Origin: JBCCRH01 sp039208045 | GTDB taxonomy: Bacteria > Bacteroidota > Bacteroidia > Chitinophagales > Saprospiraceae | Length of the DNA stretch: 6,732 nucleotides | Reading direction: 5' to 3' | Assembly (NCBI GenBank): GCA_039208045.1 | Contig: JBCCRH010000348.1 | Coordinates: 1 to 6,732 of the forward strand | In this document: positions 1 to 6,630 of the stretch, piece by piece | Numbering within the stretch: position 1 is the stretch's first letter | How the letters are laid out: the number at the start of each line of letters is the position of its first letter | Position numbers and translations under genes: made by a program | The notes under the pieces: model-generated | What the model saw: only the letters and a program-made list of their open reading frames with translations | What the model was told of the DNA's origin: nothing | The model's database searches: none

Positions 1-1
1 G

Positions 2-3000
2 ACTACTAATGTGATTGTTGGGGCGGATGACCTGAGCGTTTTATTCATGAATCAGAACGGAGCATGTGGACAAACGGGCTCTATTCAGATATTCATCTCA
101 GGGGGTAATCCAAACTATACGATTACTTGGAACGGCCCAGTGAGTGGAAGTGCAACTACGGGCTCGAACTTTACAATCAGCAACTTGACGAATGGTACGT
201 ATTCCGTCATTGTAGCGGATACAAATGGCTGTAGCGAGACCGAAACTATCACCATCAACAATAATGCAAACAACCTAACGGTAACTTCATCGGTGATGAA
301 TGGGGTTTGCGGTAGCAATGGTTCTATCCAATTAGATATTACTGGGGGCACAGCGCCGTATACCATCAACTGGGCAGGGCCTATCAGCGGTAGCTCTTCT
401 ACGAATGCGGATGAAATTATACTGGAGAATTTCCCAACTGGCACCTACACATTCACCATCACAGATGGTAGTAGCTGTACGACTACCACTACAGCAACCT
501 TGGTAAACCCTGGTGATTTAGACCTAATTGCTACTGCTATAAATGGTGCTTGTGGCAACCTTGGCTCTATCAAGCTGGACATCAATAATGGTACTCCAGC
601 TTATACCGTGAGCTGGCAAGGGCCTTCTAGCGGCAATATCACCACCAACAGCAGCCAGTTAACGATTCCAAACTTATTGGCAGGCACCTACACCATTACG
701 GTAGTGGATAGCAATGGCTGTAGCGATACGGCATCTGTCAGCGTAGTAAATACGGAAGACGATCTAGATGTAGTCTTTACGCCACTCAATGGGGCGTGCG
801 GCGATCTGGGTTCTGTATGGATTGATATTCTAGGTGGCACAAGTAGTTATATCATCACTTGGACAGGGCCTACTAGTGGTTCGGAAGTAACGCACGATAA
901 CTTCTATGACATTGTTGACTTGCCTTCAGGTACTTACACGATCACCGTACTGGACGCGAATAACTGTAGCGAAACTACTGTGGTAACGATCACAAATGTA
1001 GTAGATGATTTAGTAGCAACTTTCGCTCCGCAGGCGGGCTCTTGCGGCGGGCCAAGTAGCCTACAAGTAAGCATTAGCGGTGGAACGCCGGAGTACACCA
1101 TAGCTTGGAATGGAGGCAACAGCTCAGGCTCGTTGACGACTACAGAAACCAATGTTACTATCGGTGATTTGACCCCTGGGGTATACAACGTGACGGTCTT
1201 AGACATCAATGGCTGTCAGGAGACCGGCTCCTTCGGCTTGAATAATAATGGCAATAATCTGGTAGTTAATGCCAGCCCAACGCCATTCAACTGTGGCGTG
1301 TTTGGGTTTATCGACTTGAGCTTTGTAGGGGGCAATCCCACCTACACGATCACTTGGACGGGCCCTGTTGCTGGATCTAGTACCACCTCGGAGTCCACTT
1401 TCAGGATCGACAACTTGACGATGGGCGCGTACATGATTACCGTGACGGATGGATTTGGCTGTAGCCGAATGCAATCGGTATTTGTGGGTGAAATGACGGC
1501 GGCACCAGTCGCTGATTTTAGCGCAAGCGTAACTGACCTGAGCGTACAGCTAGTGAACCAAAGTACCAGCGGTACTTTCACGTGGGACTTTGGCGATGGC
1601 AACAACTCTACAGAGCCTAGCCTAACACATACCTATCTCTCAGCAGGGACGTACACCATTTGCCTTACGGCAACGAATGCTTGTGGTAGTGATATTCACT
1701 GCGAGACAGTCACTGTAGCAGGTAATGGCGATATGGTTACCCTGGATGTAGGAGAACGTTCGGGTCTACAGGGCGCTACCTTGCAGGTACCAGTAGTTAT
1801 CGAAAATTGTGATCTAATGGTCTCTTTATCGGGCTCATTAGCCTTAAGCAATCCATCTGTAGCTAATATTGTAGGGGTATCTGGAGGCGTGATCACTCCG
1901 CAGTTCAACTTGAATAACCAAACCTTCAATTTCTACGATAATAACGGCACGGGCATTAGCCTCTCTGACGGTGATATACTATTCTACTTGGAAGTAACGC
2001 TGACGGGTAGTGCTGGGCAATCCACTTTGATTGAGATTACCGATTCACCACTTATCTCGGAAGTAGGAGGCTATATCAATAGTGTACCTTCTTCGCTACC
2101 ACACTTGCGTATTGCGGGTGAGGTGAGCGTGGTGCAGTCCGGCCAATTGGAGGGTACCGCTATGACGTACTACGGTACAGGTATTCAGTCGGCTGAAATA
2201 TCCATGACGGGAACAGATGTAGATATGCTAGAGATGACCGATGAGGGAGGATATTTCCGATTCCCAGAAATGCCCGTCGGAGGTAATTACCAATTGACGG
2301 CAGAAAAGGATATGAACGCAGCGAATGGCCTATCCACGTACGGCTTATTCATCGGACAGCGCTTCTTACTGGGTATTGAAACACCACAGATTACATCGCC
2401 GTACCAGATTATTGCGGCAGATGCGAACTGTAGTAATTCTTTTACGACACTGGACCTGTTTGTTATCCAGCAGTTGATAATCGGAGTAAATGATGCCTTT
2501 GATCACTGCCCATCTTGGGTGTTTGTGGCAGAGGAAAGTTATATGCCCGAAGAGTTTGATGCTTACAATGTCTTCCCATACGCACACCATCACGAGGTGA
2601 GCATTACCGACAATATGGTGAAAAACTTCATAGGCGTAAAAGTGGGTGATATCCTGGGGCACGCGAGTCCAAATATGCTACATGTTGAAGACATCGATGA
2701 TCGTAGCTTAGAGCTGATGCGCTTGCAAACAGCCGACCAGACTTACGAGACAGGCGAGCTAGTAGAGTTGACCTTTAATACCAGCGACTTCAAGGACATT
2801 GCGAGTTATCAGATGGAGCTGCTATTTGATACCGAGCAATTGAGCTACCTTGGTTTTGAAGCGCCAGAAGATGGCCCGCTAGCTTCAGCAATAGCAGGCG
2901 AAGCTCCAACGGCCGATGGTGCACTACGCATCAGTTGGTTCGACCTGATGGGTGATGGTATTAATCTAGAAGCGTCGGCGGAAGTGTTTACTTTACGCTT

Positions 3001-3403
3001 TAAAGCGGAGGATAAAATCGAAGATTTGAGTAGCCTATTCACACTAAGCTCTAGAGGAATCCGCTCCGAAGCGCACCAGCCAAATGGCGATCCCGTGAAA
3101 ATCGTCTTAGAGTTTGTGAAGGATAAAGTAGCGGTCACTGGCACGGGCTATCAACTGCACCAAAACACGCCGAATCCATTCACTAATGAAACGAAAATTG
3201 GATTTGAATTACCAGCAGCAATGGACGCCGAGTTGATCATTCACGATCACCTAGGCCGAGTGGTGCAGCGCTTCGAGGGCTACTACGACGGTGGTTACAA
3301 TGAAGTAGTTTGGAGCAAGGCGAACTTGCAAAGTGGCGTATACTATTATACGCTAAAGACCGCAGACTACGCAGCCACACTAAACATGATTATTTTAGAC
3401 TAG
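2..3403 (+). CDS. Giant T9SS-secreted surface protein, C-terminal part (SprB repeats, PKD, cohesin-like, dockerin-like, type A sorting domain); 5' partial
   Basis: The frame is open from the left edge (first codons ACT ACT AAT), so the true start and signal peptide lie upstream; the GTG at 11 is not a credible start because it falls inside a repeat. About 1133 residues are visible. Domain order by nucleotide: six SprB-like repeats (26-1501); a PKD domain (about 1508-1723) with WDFGDG at 1583-1600; a cohesin-like beta domain (1733-2134); a carboxypeptidase-regulatory-like segment (about 2141-2308); a dockerin-like pair of loops (2309-2374 and 2420-2485) closed by FIGVKVGD at 2627-2650; a second cohesin-like domain (2708-3118); and a T9SS type A sorting domain (3149-3400) with NTPNPF and a final GVYYYTL strand. 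The product should cross the outer membrane by T9SS and be attached to the cell surface or released. The domains suggest adhesion or matrix assembly; no catalytic domain is visible. The domain classes are read from motifs; the role is inferred. Confidence 0.93.
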   Translation, partial: TTNVIVGADDLSVLFMNQNGACGQTGSIQIFISGGNPNYTITWNGPVSGSATTGSNFTISNLTNGTYSVIVADTNGCSETETITINNNANNLTVTSSVMNGVCGSNGSIQLDITGGTAPYTINWAGPISGSSSTNADEIILENFPTGTYTFTITDGSSCTTTTTATLVNPGDLDLIATAINGACGNLGSIKLDINNGTPAYTVSWQGPSSGNITTNSSQLTIPNLLAGTYTITVVDSNGCSDTASVSVVNTEDDLDVVFTPLNGACGDLGSVWIDILGGTSSYIITWTGPTSGSEVTHDNFYDIVDLPSGTYTITVLDANNCSETTVVTITNVVDDLVATFAPQAGSCGGPSSLQVSISGGTPEYTIAWNGGNSSGSLTTTETNVTIGDLTPGVYNVTVLDINGCQETGSFGLNNNGNNLVVNASPTPFNCGVFGFIDLSFVGGNPTYTITWTGPVAGSSTTSESTFRIDNLTMGAYMITVTDGFGCSRMQSVFVGEMTAAPVADFSASVTDLSVQLVNQSTSGTFTWDFGDGNNSTEPSLTHTYLSAGTYTICLTATNACGSDIHCETVTVAGNGDMVTLDVGERSGLQGATLQVPVVIENCDLMVSLSGSLALSNPSVANIVGVSGGVITPQFNLNNQTFNFYDNNGTGISLSDGDILFYLEVTLTGSAGQSTLIEITDSPLISEVGGYINSVPSSLPHLRIAGEVSVVQSGQLEGTAMTYYGTGIQSAEISMTGTDVDMLEMTDEGGYFRFPEMPVGGNYQLTAEKDMNAANGLSTYGLFIGQRFLLGIETPQITSPYQIIAADANCSNSFTTLDLFVIQQLIIGVNDAFDHCPSWVFVAEESYMPEEFDAYNVFPYAHHHEVSITDNMVKNFIGVKVGDILGHASPNMLHVEDIDDRSLELMRLQTADQTYETGELVELTFNTSDFKDIASYQMELLFDTEQLSYLGFEAPEDGPLASAIAGEAPTADGALRISWFDLMGDGINLEASAEVFTLRFKAEDKIEDLSSLFTLSSRGIRSEAHQPNGDPVKIVLEFVKDKVAVTGTGYQLHQNTPNPFTNETKIGFELPAAMDAELIIHDHLGRVVQRFEGYYDGGYNEVVWSKANLQSGVYYYTLKTADYAATLNMIILD
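26..1501 (+). repeat. Six tandem SprB-like protein repeats (81-83 residues each)
   Basis: The units start at about 26, 269, 512, 758, 1004 and 1253, with periods of 243, 243, 246, 246 and 249 bases. Each unit follows the pattern DDL, then NGACG-like, GSI, GG.P.YTITW.GP.SGS, a variable stretch, NL..GTYTITV.D.NGCSET. Each carries two conserved cysteines, one in the NGACG-like motif and one in the NGC motif. Units 5 and 6 have drifted: unit 5 reads AGSCGG and WNGGNSSGS, and unit 6 reads FNCGVFGFIDL and FGCSRMQ. The repeat family is that of the Flavobacterium gliding adhesin SprB. The array probably continues to the left of the window, since the preceding residues TTNVIVGA resemble the end of another unit. 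Copies differ at the DNA level, so this is an old protein-level expansion rather than a recent duplication. Confidence 0.9.
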
Positions 3404-3435
3404 GATTGAACGGCAATCCAGCAACATAAAACTTG

Positions 3436-3475
3436 ACGGTTATTCGGGACTAGTACTCGAATAACCGTTATTTTT
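3436..3475 (+). terminator. Rho-independent terminator after the giant surface protein gene
   Basis: A perfect 11-bp inverted repeat, ACGGTTATTCG at 3436-3446 and CGAATAACCGT at 3458-3468, encloses an 11-base loop. It is followed directly by TA and five T residues (3469-3475). The stem can be lengthened by a T-A pair and a G-U pair at the base and by G-U and G-C pairs at the top of the loop. It starts 32 bases after the stop codon at 3401-3403 and 64 bases before the next ATG, so it should separate transcription of the two genes. Confidence 0.85.
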
Positions 3476-3476
3476 G
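3469..3476 (+). promoter_or_regulatory. Possible Bacteroidota -7 element overlapping the terminator T tract
   Basis: TATTTTTG matches the Bacteroidota -7 consensus TAnnTTTG at every fixed position and lies 23 bases before the ATG at 3500, which would give a leader of under 20 bases. Against it, the match lies in a T-rich terminator tail where it could arise by chance, and no TTG or TTTG -33 element stands at the expected spacing upstream. Confidence 0.25.
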
Positions 3477-3499
3477 GTGACTATACCAATCTACATACT

Positions 3500-5416
3500 A
3501 TGATTAAAAATTGGATCGTCTTATGCGGACTACTGTATTTAGCTATCCCAAAGCTATGCGCACAGTCCCTTACCTTAAGCCTTCCCGACACTTCCATTCA
3601 GGAAGACGAAACGGTGCTCTTACGCATGCAGGCACGCGACTTTGAGCAAATCACCAGCATACAGTTCTCTCTGGTATGGGATGTCAGCGTCATCGAATTT
3701 ATGATGGAGGAGCAGTTAGATTTGGGCAATATTGCCGTTGGCGCCACCCAAGCTAGCGAGGGTATTCTGCGTTTATCGTGGTTTCCTCCTACTGGCCAGC
3801 CCGAATCACTACCCGATGGCGCCGATTTTATTGGCCTCCAATTTAGGGCAGTGGGCGCTGTGGGGGATACGACTACGGTCGAAATCGTAGATGCACCGCT
3901 CATGATACAGGTGACGCAAGCAACCGATATACCGAATGAATTTGTGGAGATCGACTTGGTACAAGATACAGGTGTAGTGCGTATTGGAACACCTTTGGGC
4001 TTGAATGTTGAGGTGGATAACATTAGCTGTTTCGGCTTGACCGATGGGGTTATTAGCCTCAGCTTTGCCAATTTCCCGGAGGGAGGGCGAGTGGAGTGGT
4101 CGGGGCCAAATGATTTTACGGCTTCCGCCAATATGCTGGAGGGCTTGGAACCAGGCAATTACCAGCTCACTGTTTTTGATGCGCAGGATGCGATCGTGCT
4201 TACTACGGTCATCCCCATTGAAGCGCCAGAAGCAGCACTTATGGTAGATAGCATTGGCGTAAGCCCAACTGCCTGCGGTGCGGATACGGGTACGGCGACG
4301 ATACTAGCAAGCGGCGGTAGTAGCCCCTTTAGCTATGAACTTGCAGGCGGAGCAACCAACCAAACGGGCCTCTTTGAGAGCCTAGCAGCAGGGGCCTATA
4401 CAGTAAGTATTATTGATGCAAATGGCTGTACTATTGATACCACTTTTGCAATCAACGAACCGATCTTACCCACTATCGATTTAGGGGGTAATCAGCAAAT
4501 CTGTGCTGGCGAAACCTTGGTGCTAGACGCTGGCGAAGGCTTTGAGCAATACCAATGGTCTACAGGCGCTGCCACCACTACTATTGAGGTTGGTACTATT
4601 GGTACCTACAGCGTGACGGTGACGGATGCTTCAAACTGCCTCGCTACTGCTACTGTCGAGATTACTCAAGGCGAAGATTTAGAGCTAGTCATCGAAAACG
4701 ATCTGCTAGAAGTCTGCCCAGGGGATTCGATTGAGCTGGTCGTTTCAGGCGCCACTTTTTATGAATGGATCGATACCTCACAAACGCTCAATGCCCTGGA
4801 TACACCCAGCGTTTTGGCTCGGCCAATAAGCAATACCAGCTATACGGTAATTGGCTCCAACGCTTGCAAGCAAGACACCGCCCTTTTGGAAGTGACAGCG
4901 CTCCAAACCACTGCTACGGCTGGGCCTGATACTTGCATCATCATAGGGGAAGAACTAGAACTAGACGCCTCTGGCGGCCTCGTATATATCTGGGAACCCA
5001 ATTTTGACTTTCCACTCAGTGACCCTACTATTCCAAATCCCATTATCAGCCCAGAAGACTCTACTAACTACGTGGTAACGATTGTGGATTCTACCTCTTG
5101 CATCATCATAGACTCCGTGCTGGTAGAAGTTATCCGAGATATTCAAGACCTACGGGCGATCAACCTGATTACTCCAAATGATGATGGCAAAAATGACGTG
5201 CTAGAGTTTCGAGACTTGGGCAAATTCCGAACCAATACACTCAAAGTATTCAACCGCTGGGGCGACCAAGTGTACAATAAGGTGAACTACCAAAGTGACG
5301 ACGAACGCTTCGATGGCACCTTCAATGGGCAAGATTTACCGGCAGGTACTTACTTCTACGTCCTCTCCCTGCGAGCAGGCGAAATCAAACAAGCCCTCAC
5401 CATTGTCCGCGATTGA
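3500..5416 (+). CDS. Secreted surface protein with cohesin-like, SprB-like and Ig-like domains and a T9SS type B (gliding-motility-associated) C-terminal domain
   Basis: A complete protein of 638 residues. Residues 1-21 form a Sec signal peptide (hydrophobic IVLCGLLYLAI, probable cut before Gln22 in LCAQS). Residues 22-162 form a cohesin-like beta domain related to those in the upstream gene, sharing a GILRLSWF motif at 88-95. Residues 167-241 and 246-321 are SprB-like units; the second ends in the usual DANGC, while the first has lost that cysteine. Residues 323-389, 394-467 and 470-545 are three Ig/PKD-like domains of the GETLVLDAG ... YQWSTGA ... GTYSVTVTDA type. Residues 549-638 are a CHU_C type B sorting domain, with LITPNDDGKND, LKVFNRWGDQVY, FDGTFNGQDLPAGTYFYVL and a C-terminal beta strand. 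This domain class directs export by T9SS and links to gliding or surface-adhesin systems. The start is fixed by the signal peptide; there is no Shine-Dalgarno sequence, as is usual in the phylum. A SprF-like gene follows 158 bases downstream, a likely export partner. The substrate or ligand is unknown. Confidence 0.95.
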   Translation: MIKNWIVLCGLLYLAIPKLCAQSLTLSLPDTSIQEDETVLLRMQARDFEQITSIQFSLVWDVSVIEFMMEEQLDLGNIAVGATQASEGILRLSWFPPTGQPESLPDGADFIGLQFRAVGAVGDTTTVEIVDAPLMIQVTQATDIPNEFVEIDLVQDTGVVRIGTPLGLNVEVDNISCFGLTDGVISLSFANFPEGGRVEWSGPNDFTASANMLEGLEPGNYQLTVFDAQDAIVLTTVIPIEAPEAALMVDSIGVSPTACGADTGTATILASGGSSPFSYELAGGATNQTGLFESLAAGAYTVSIIDANGCTIDTTFAINEPILPTIDLGGNQQICAGETLVLDAGEGFEQYQWSTGAATTTIEVGTIGTYSVTVTDASNCLATATVEITQGEDLELVIENDLLEVCPGDSIELVVSGATFYEWIDTSQTLNALDTPSVLARPISNTSYTVIGSNACKQDTALLEVTALQTTATAGPDTCIIIGEELELDASGGLVYIWEPNFDFPLSDPTIPNPIISPEDSTNYVVTIVDSTSCIIIDSVLVEVIRDIQDLRAINLITPNDDGKNDVLEFRDLGKFRTNTLKVFNRWGDQVYNKVNYQSDDERFDGTFNGQDLPAGTYFYVLSLRAGEIKQALTIVRD

Positions 5417-5459
5417 TTTTTCCCAAAAAAGAATAACTAATGAAACGAGCATGATCTTA

Positions 5460-5493
5460 TTTAATCATAATATCACGCAAGAGAATGATTAAA
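5460..5493. repeat. AT-only 9-bp inverted repeat between the type B protein and the PorP-like gene
   Basis: TTTAATCAT at 5460-5468 and ATGATTAAA at 5485-5493 are exact reverse complements separated by 16 bases. The stem has two G-C pairs at most and no T run follows on the + strand, so it is not a convincing terminator. It could be an operator-like site or chance in AT-rich DNA. The gap 5417-5574 otherwise shows no good terminator, so read-through from the upstream gene into the PorP-like gene is possible. Confidence 0.35.
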
Positions 5494-5508
5494 AAAGATT
5501 ATGCGAGA

Positions 5509-5577
5509 GCGCAGCGGTTACATATGTGCAGAAATTTTTCTGCATTGTTTGCTGCGCAGAAAAATTTTAAGCATATG
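5509..5577 (+). promoter_or_regulatory. Structured leader of the PorP-like gene: nested and competing inverted repeats reaching the start codon
   Basis: Several perfect inverted repeats overlap here. TGCAGAAA (5527-5534) and TTTCTGCA (5537-5544) form a compact hairpin. GCGCAGC (5509-5515) and GCTGCGC (5551-5557) form an outer stem around it. As an alternative, AAATTTTTCTGC (5532-5543) pairs over 12 bp with GCAGAAAAATTT (5556-5567), which excludes both of the others. CATATG occurs at both ends (5521-5526 and 5572-5577), the second containing the ATG start codon. The arrangement could control translation or transcription of the downstream gene, or could be a small palindromic (MITE/REP-like) element that inserted just before it. 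The pairings are seen directly; the function is inferred. Confidence 0.5.
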
Positions 5578-6510
5578 AAAAAATTATACTTCGCCTTTGC
5601 ATTGCTTTTTCCATTTACCCTAGCTGCCCAGCAGCTTCCCGATGGCACCCCTTTTCAGGAAAATCAATTCATCTGGAATCCAGCCATGACGGCTGTTTAC
5701 GACTATTGGGAGCTCGGCGCTACCTATCGCCAGCAATGGCTTGGCTTCAATGATGCACCCACTACAGCTACTATGCAAGTGCAGTATCCGTTTCGGCGCA
5801 AGAAGTTTAGCTTGGGCGGCTATTTTATGTTTGATGATGTAGGGCCCGTGCGCTACACCTCGCTTGCTTTTTCGTATGCCTACAAATTTAGTCCCCGCTT
5901 TCGCAAATACGATCAGTTGTCGATTGGCTTCATGGGCATTCTCAATCAGTTCTTTGTGGATGGCTTAGAGGTAGAAGTTAATGATCAGGATGACGCTTTC
6001 ATTCCTAGGAACGAAAGCTCTGGCTTCTCGCCCAACGCGAGTGTTGGTGTTTTTTACACCTCTTATGGCCGCGAAGACCGCAAGAAAGACTACTTCTACG
6101 CAGGCATCGCTGCCAACCAACTGATCCCATCCAACCTCACCCTAGAGCAAGCCCAAGGCTCTAGCGACGCCAATTTCCAGCGCGCCATCCACGCTAATGC
6201 TATCGTTGGCTATCGCTTTATTGAGGACGAACTCTTTATCGAGCCCATGCTTTGGGTCAACTATGCAATGGCTAATTTGGTGAATGGCTATATTGGCATT
6301 CGCTTAGAGCAATACAAAGCCTTTTGGGGTGGCCTCACCTACTCTAGCAATCAGACGGTTGGCATACAAGCAGGCTACATCCTCCCCGAAATCTGGAATA
6401 AGGATGACGCCGTCCGCATCGGCTTGAACGGCACCTATAATATCGGTAACTTTGGTAATTATCGGAGTGTGGGTTTTGAATTCTATACGGCCTACCGCTT
6501 TGAGTTGTAA
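5575..6510 (+). CDS. PorP/SprF family type IX secretion-associated outer-membrane protein
   Basis: A complete 311-residue protein, close to the usual length of about 300-340 for the family. Residues 1-18 are a Sec signal peptide (KK followed by a hydrophobic run, cut in LAAQQ). The mature part has the family landmarks: WNPAMTA at 34-40 (the NPA motif), YRQQWLGFNDAPTT at 51-64, and a following GGYFMFDDVGP segment at 81-91. The rest alternates aromatic and polar residues, as expected of an outer-membrane beta barrel, and ends in FEFYTAYRFEL. Members such as SprF are needed for export or surface attachment of specific T9SS cargo, and PorP belongs to the secretion system itself. Its place just after a type B cargo gene favours a SprF-like role for that protein. 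The start at 5575 is chosen because it gives a clean signal peptide; an in-frame ATG at 5485 would add 30 non-signal residues encoded by the palindromic leader. No Shine-Dalgarno sequence is seen. Confidence 0.92.
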   Translation: MKKLYFAFALLFPFTLAAQQLPDGTPFQENQFIWNPAMTAVYDYWELGATYRQQWLGFNDAPTTATMQVQYPFRRKKFSLGGYFMFDDVGPVRYTSLAFSYAYKFSPRFRKYDQLSIGFMGILNQFFVDGLEVEVNDQDDAFIPRNESSGFSPNASVGVFYTSYGREDRKKDYFYAGIAANQLIPSNLTLEQAQGSSDANFQRAIHANAIVGYRFIEDELFIEPMLWVNYAMANLVNGYIGIRLEQYKAFWGGLTYSSNQTVGIQAGYILPEIWNKDDAVRIGLNGTYNIGNFGNYRSVGFEFYTAYRFEL

Positions 6511-6564
6511 TCCGAAGCATAAGCGGGCGGGCCGTTCGGATTTGCAATCCGAACAACGCGCGCT
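6509..6564. repeat. REP-like palindrome or T-less hairpin terminator after the PorP-like gene
   Basis: GTTCGGATT (6534-6542) and AATCCGAAC (6546-6554) are perfect reverse complements around a 3-base loop, TGC. An outer imperfect stem extends it: AGCG (6522-6525) with CGCT (6561-6564) and GCG (6527-6529) with CGC (6557-6559). A further copy of AATCCGAA at 6509-6516, overlapping the TAA stop codon, could pair with 6535-6542 instead. There is no T tract on either side, so a classical rho-independent terminator is doubtful. The compact GC-rich palindrome resembles repetitive extragenic palindromic elements. It may still end or stabilise the transcript of the PorP-like gene. Confidence 0.55.
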
Positions 6565-6630
6565 GCCCCCCATTCTCCTAGCCAAAACCCAAAAATCTCA
6601 AAGGTTTCCCTAAATTAGCCGCAAAAACGT

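Noticed and set aside
11..13. GTG as the start codon of the first gene
   Set aside because: The frame is open further to the left edge and the codon lies just before a repeat unit of an array that clearly continues; there is no signal peptide after it.
26..1501. CRISPR-like or satellite DNA repeat array
   Set aside because: The roughly 245-base periodicity is in frame, codes for conserved protein repeats, and the copies differ at many bases.
2366..2662. 98-residue open frame on the minus strand
   Set aside because: It is antisense to the dockerin-like module of the first gene, with no family resemblance.
3500..3562. Lipoprotein signal in the second protein (Cys near the end of the hydrophobic region)
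   Set aside because: The residues before the cysteine are PKL, which do not fit a lipobox; cleavage by signal peptidase I before Gln22 fits better.
3598..4158. 186-residue open frame on the minus strand
   Set aside because: It lies entirely inside the second surface protein gene, whose domains are unmistakable, and its translation shows no recognisable domain or signal sequence.
5417..5440. Terminator just after the type B protein (T run, CCC, A run)
   Set aside because: The TTTTT/AAAAA stem has only A-T pairs, a 3-base loop and no T tract after it, so it is unlikely to terminate transcription.
5485..5574. In-frame upstream ATG that would extend the PorP-like protein by 30 residues
   Set aside because: The extension has no signal peptide and reads through the palindromic leader, while the ATG at 5575 gives a textbook Sec signal peptide ending in LAAQQ.
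6611..6618. TAAATTAG as a -7 promoter element for the last gene
   Set aside because: It differs from TAnnTTTG at one fixed position and no -33 element is visible upstream, so the support is too weak.
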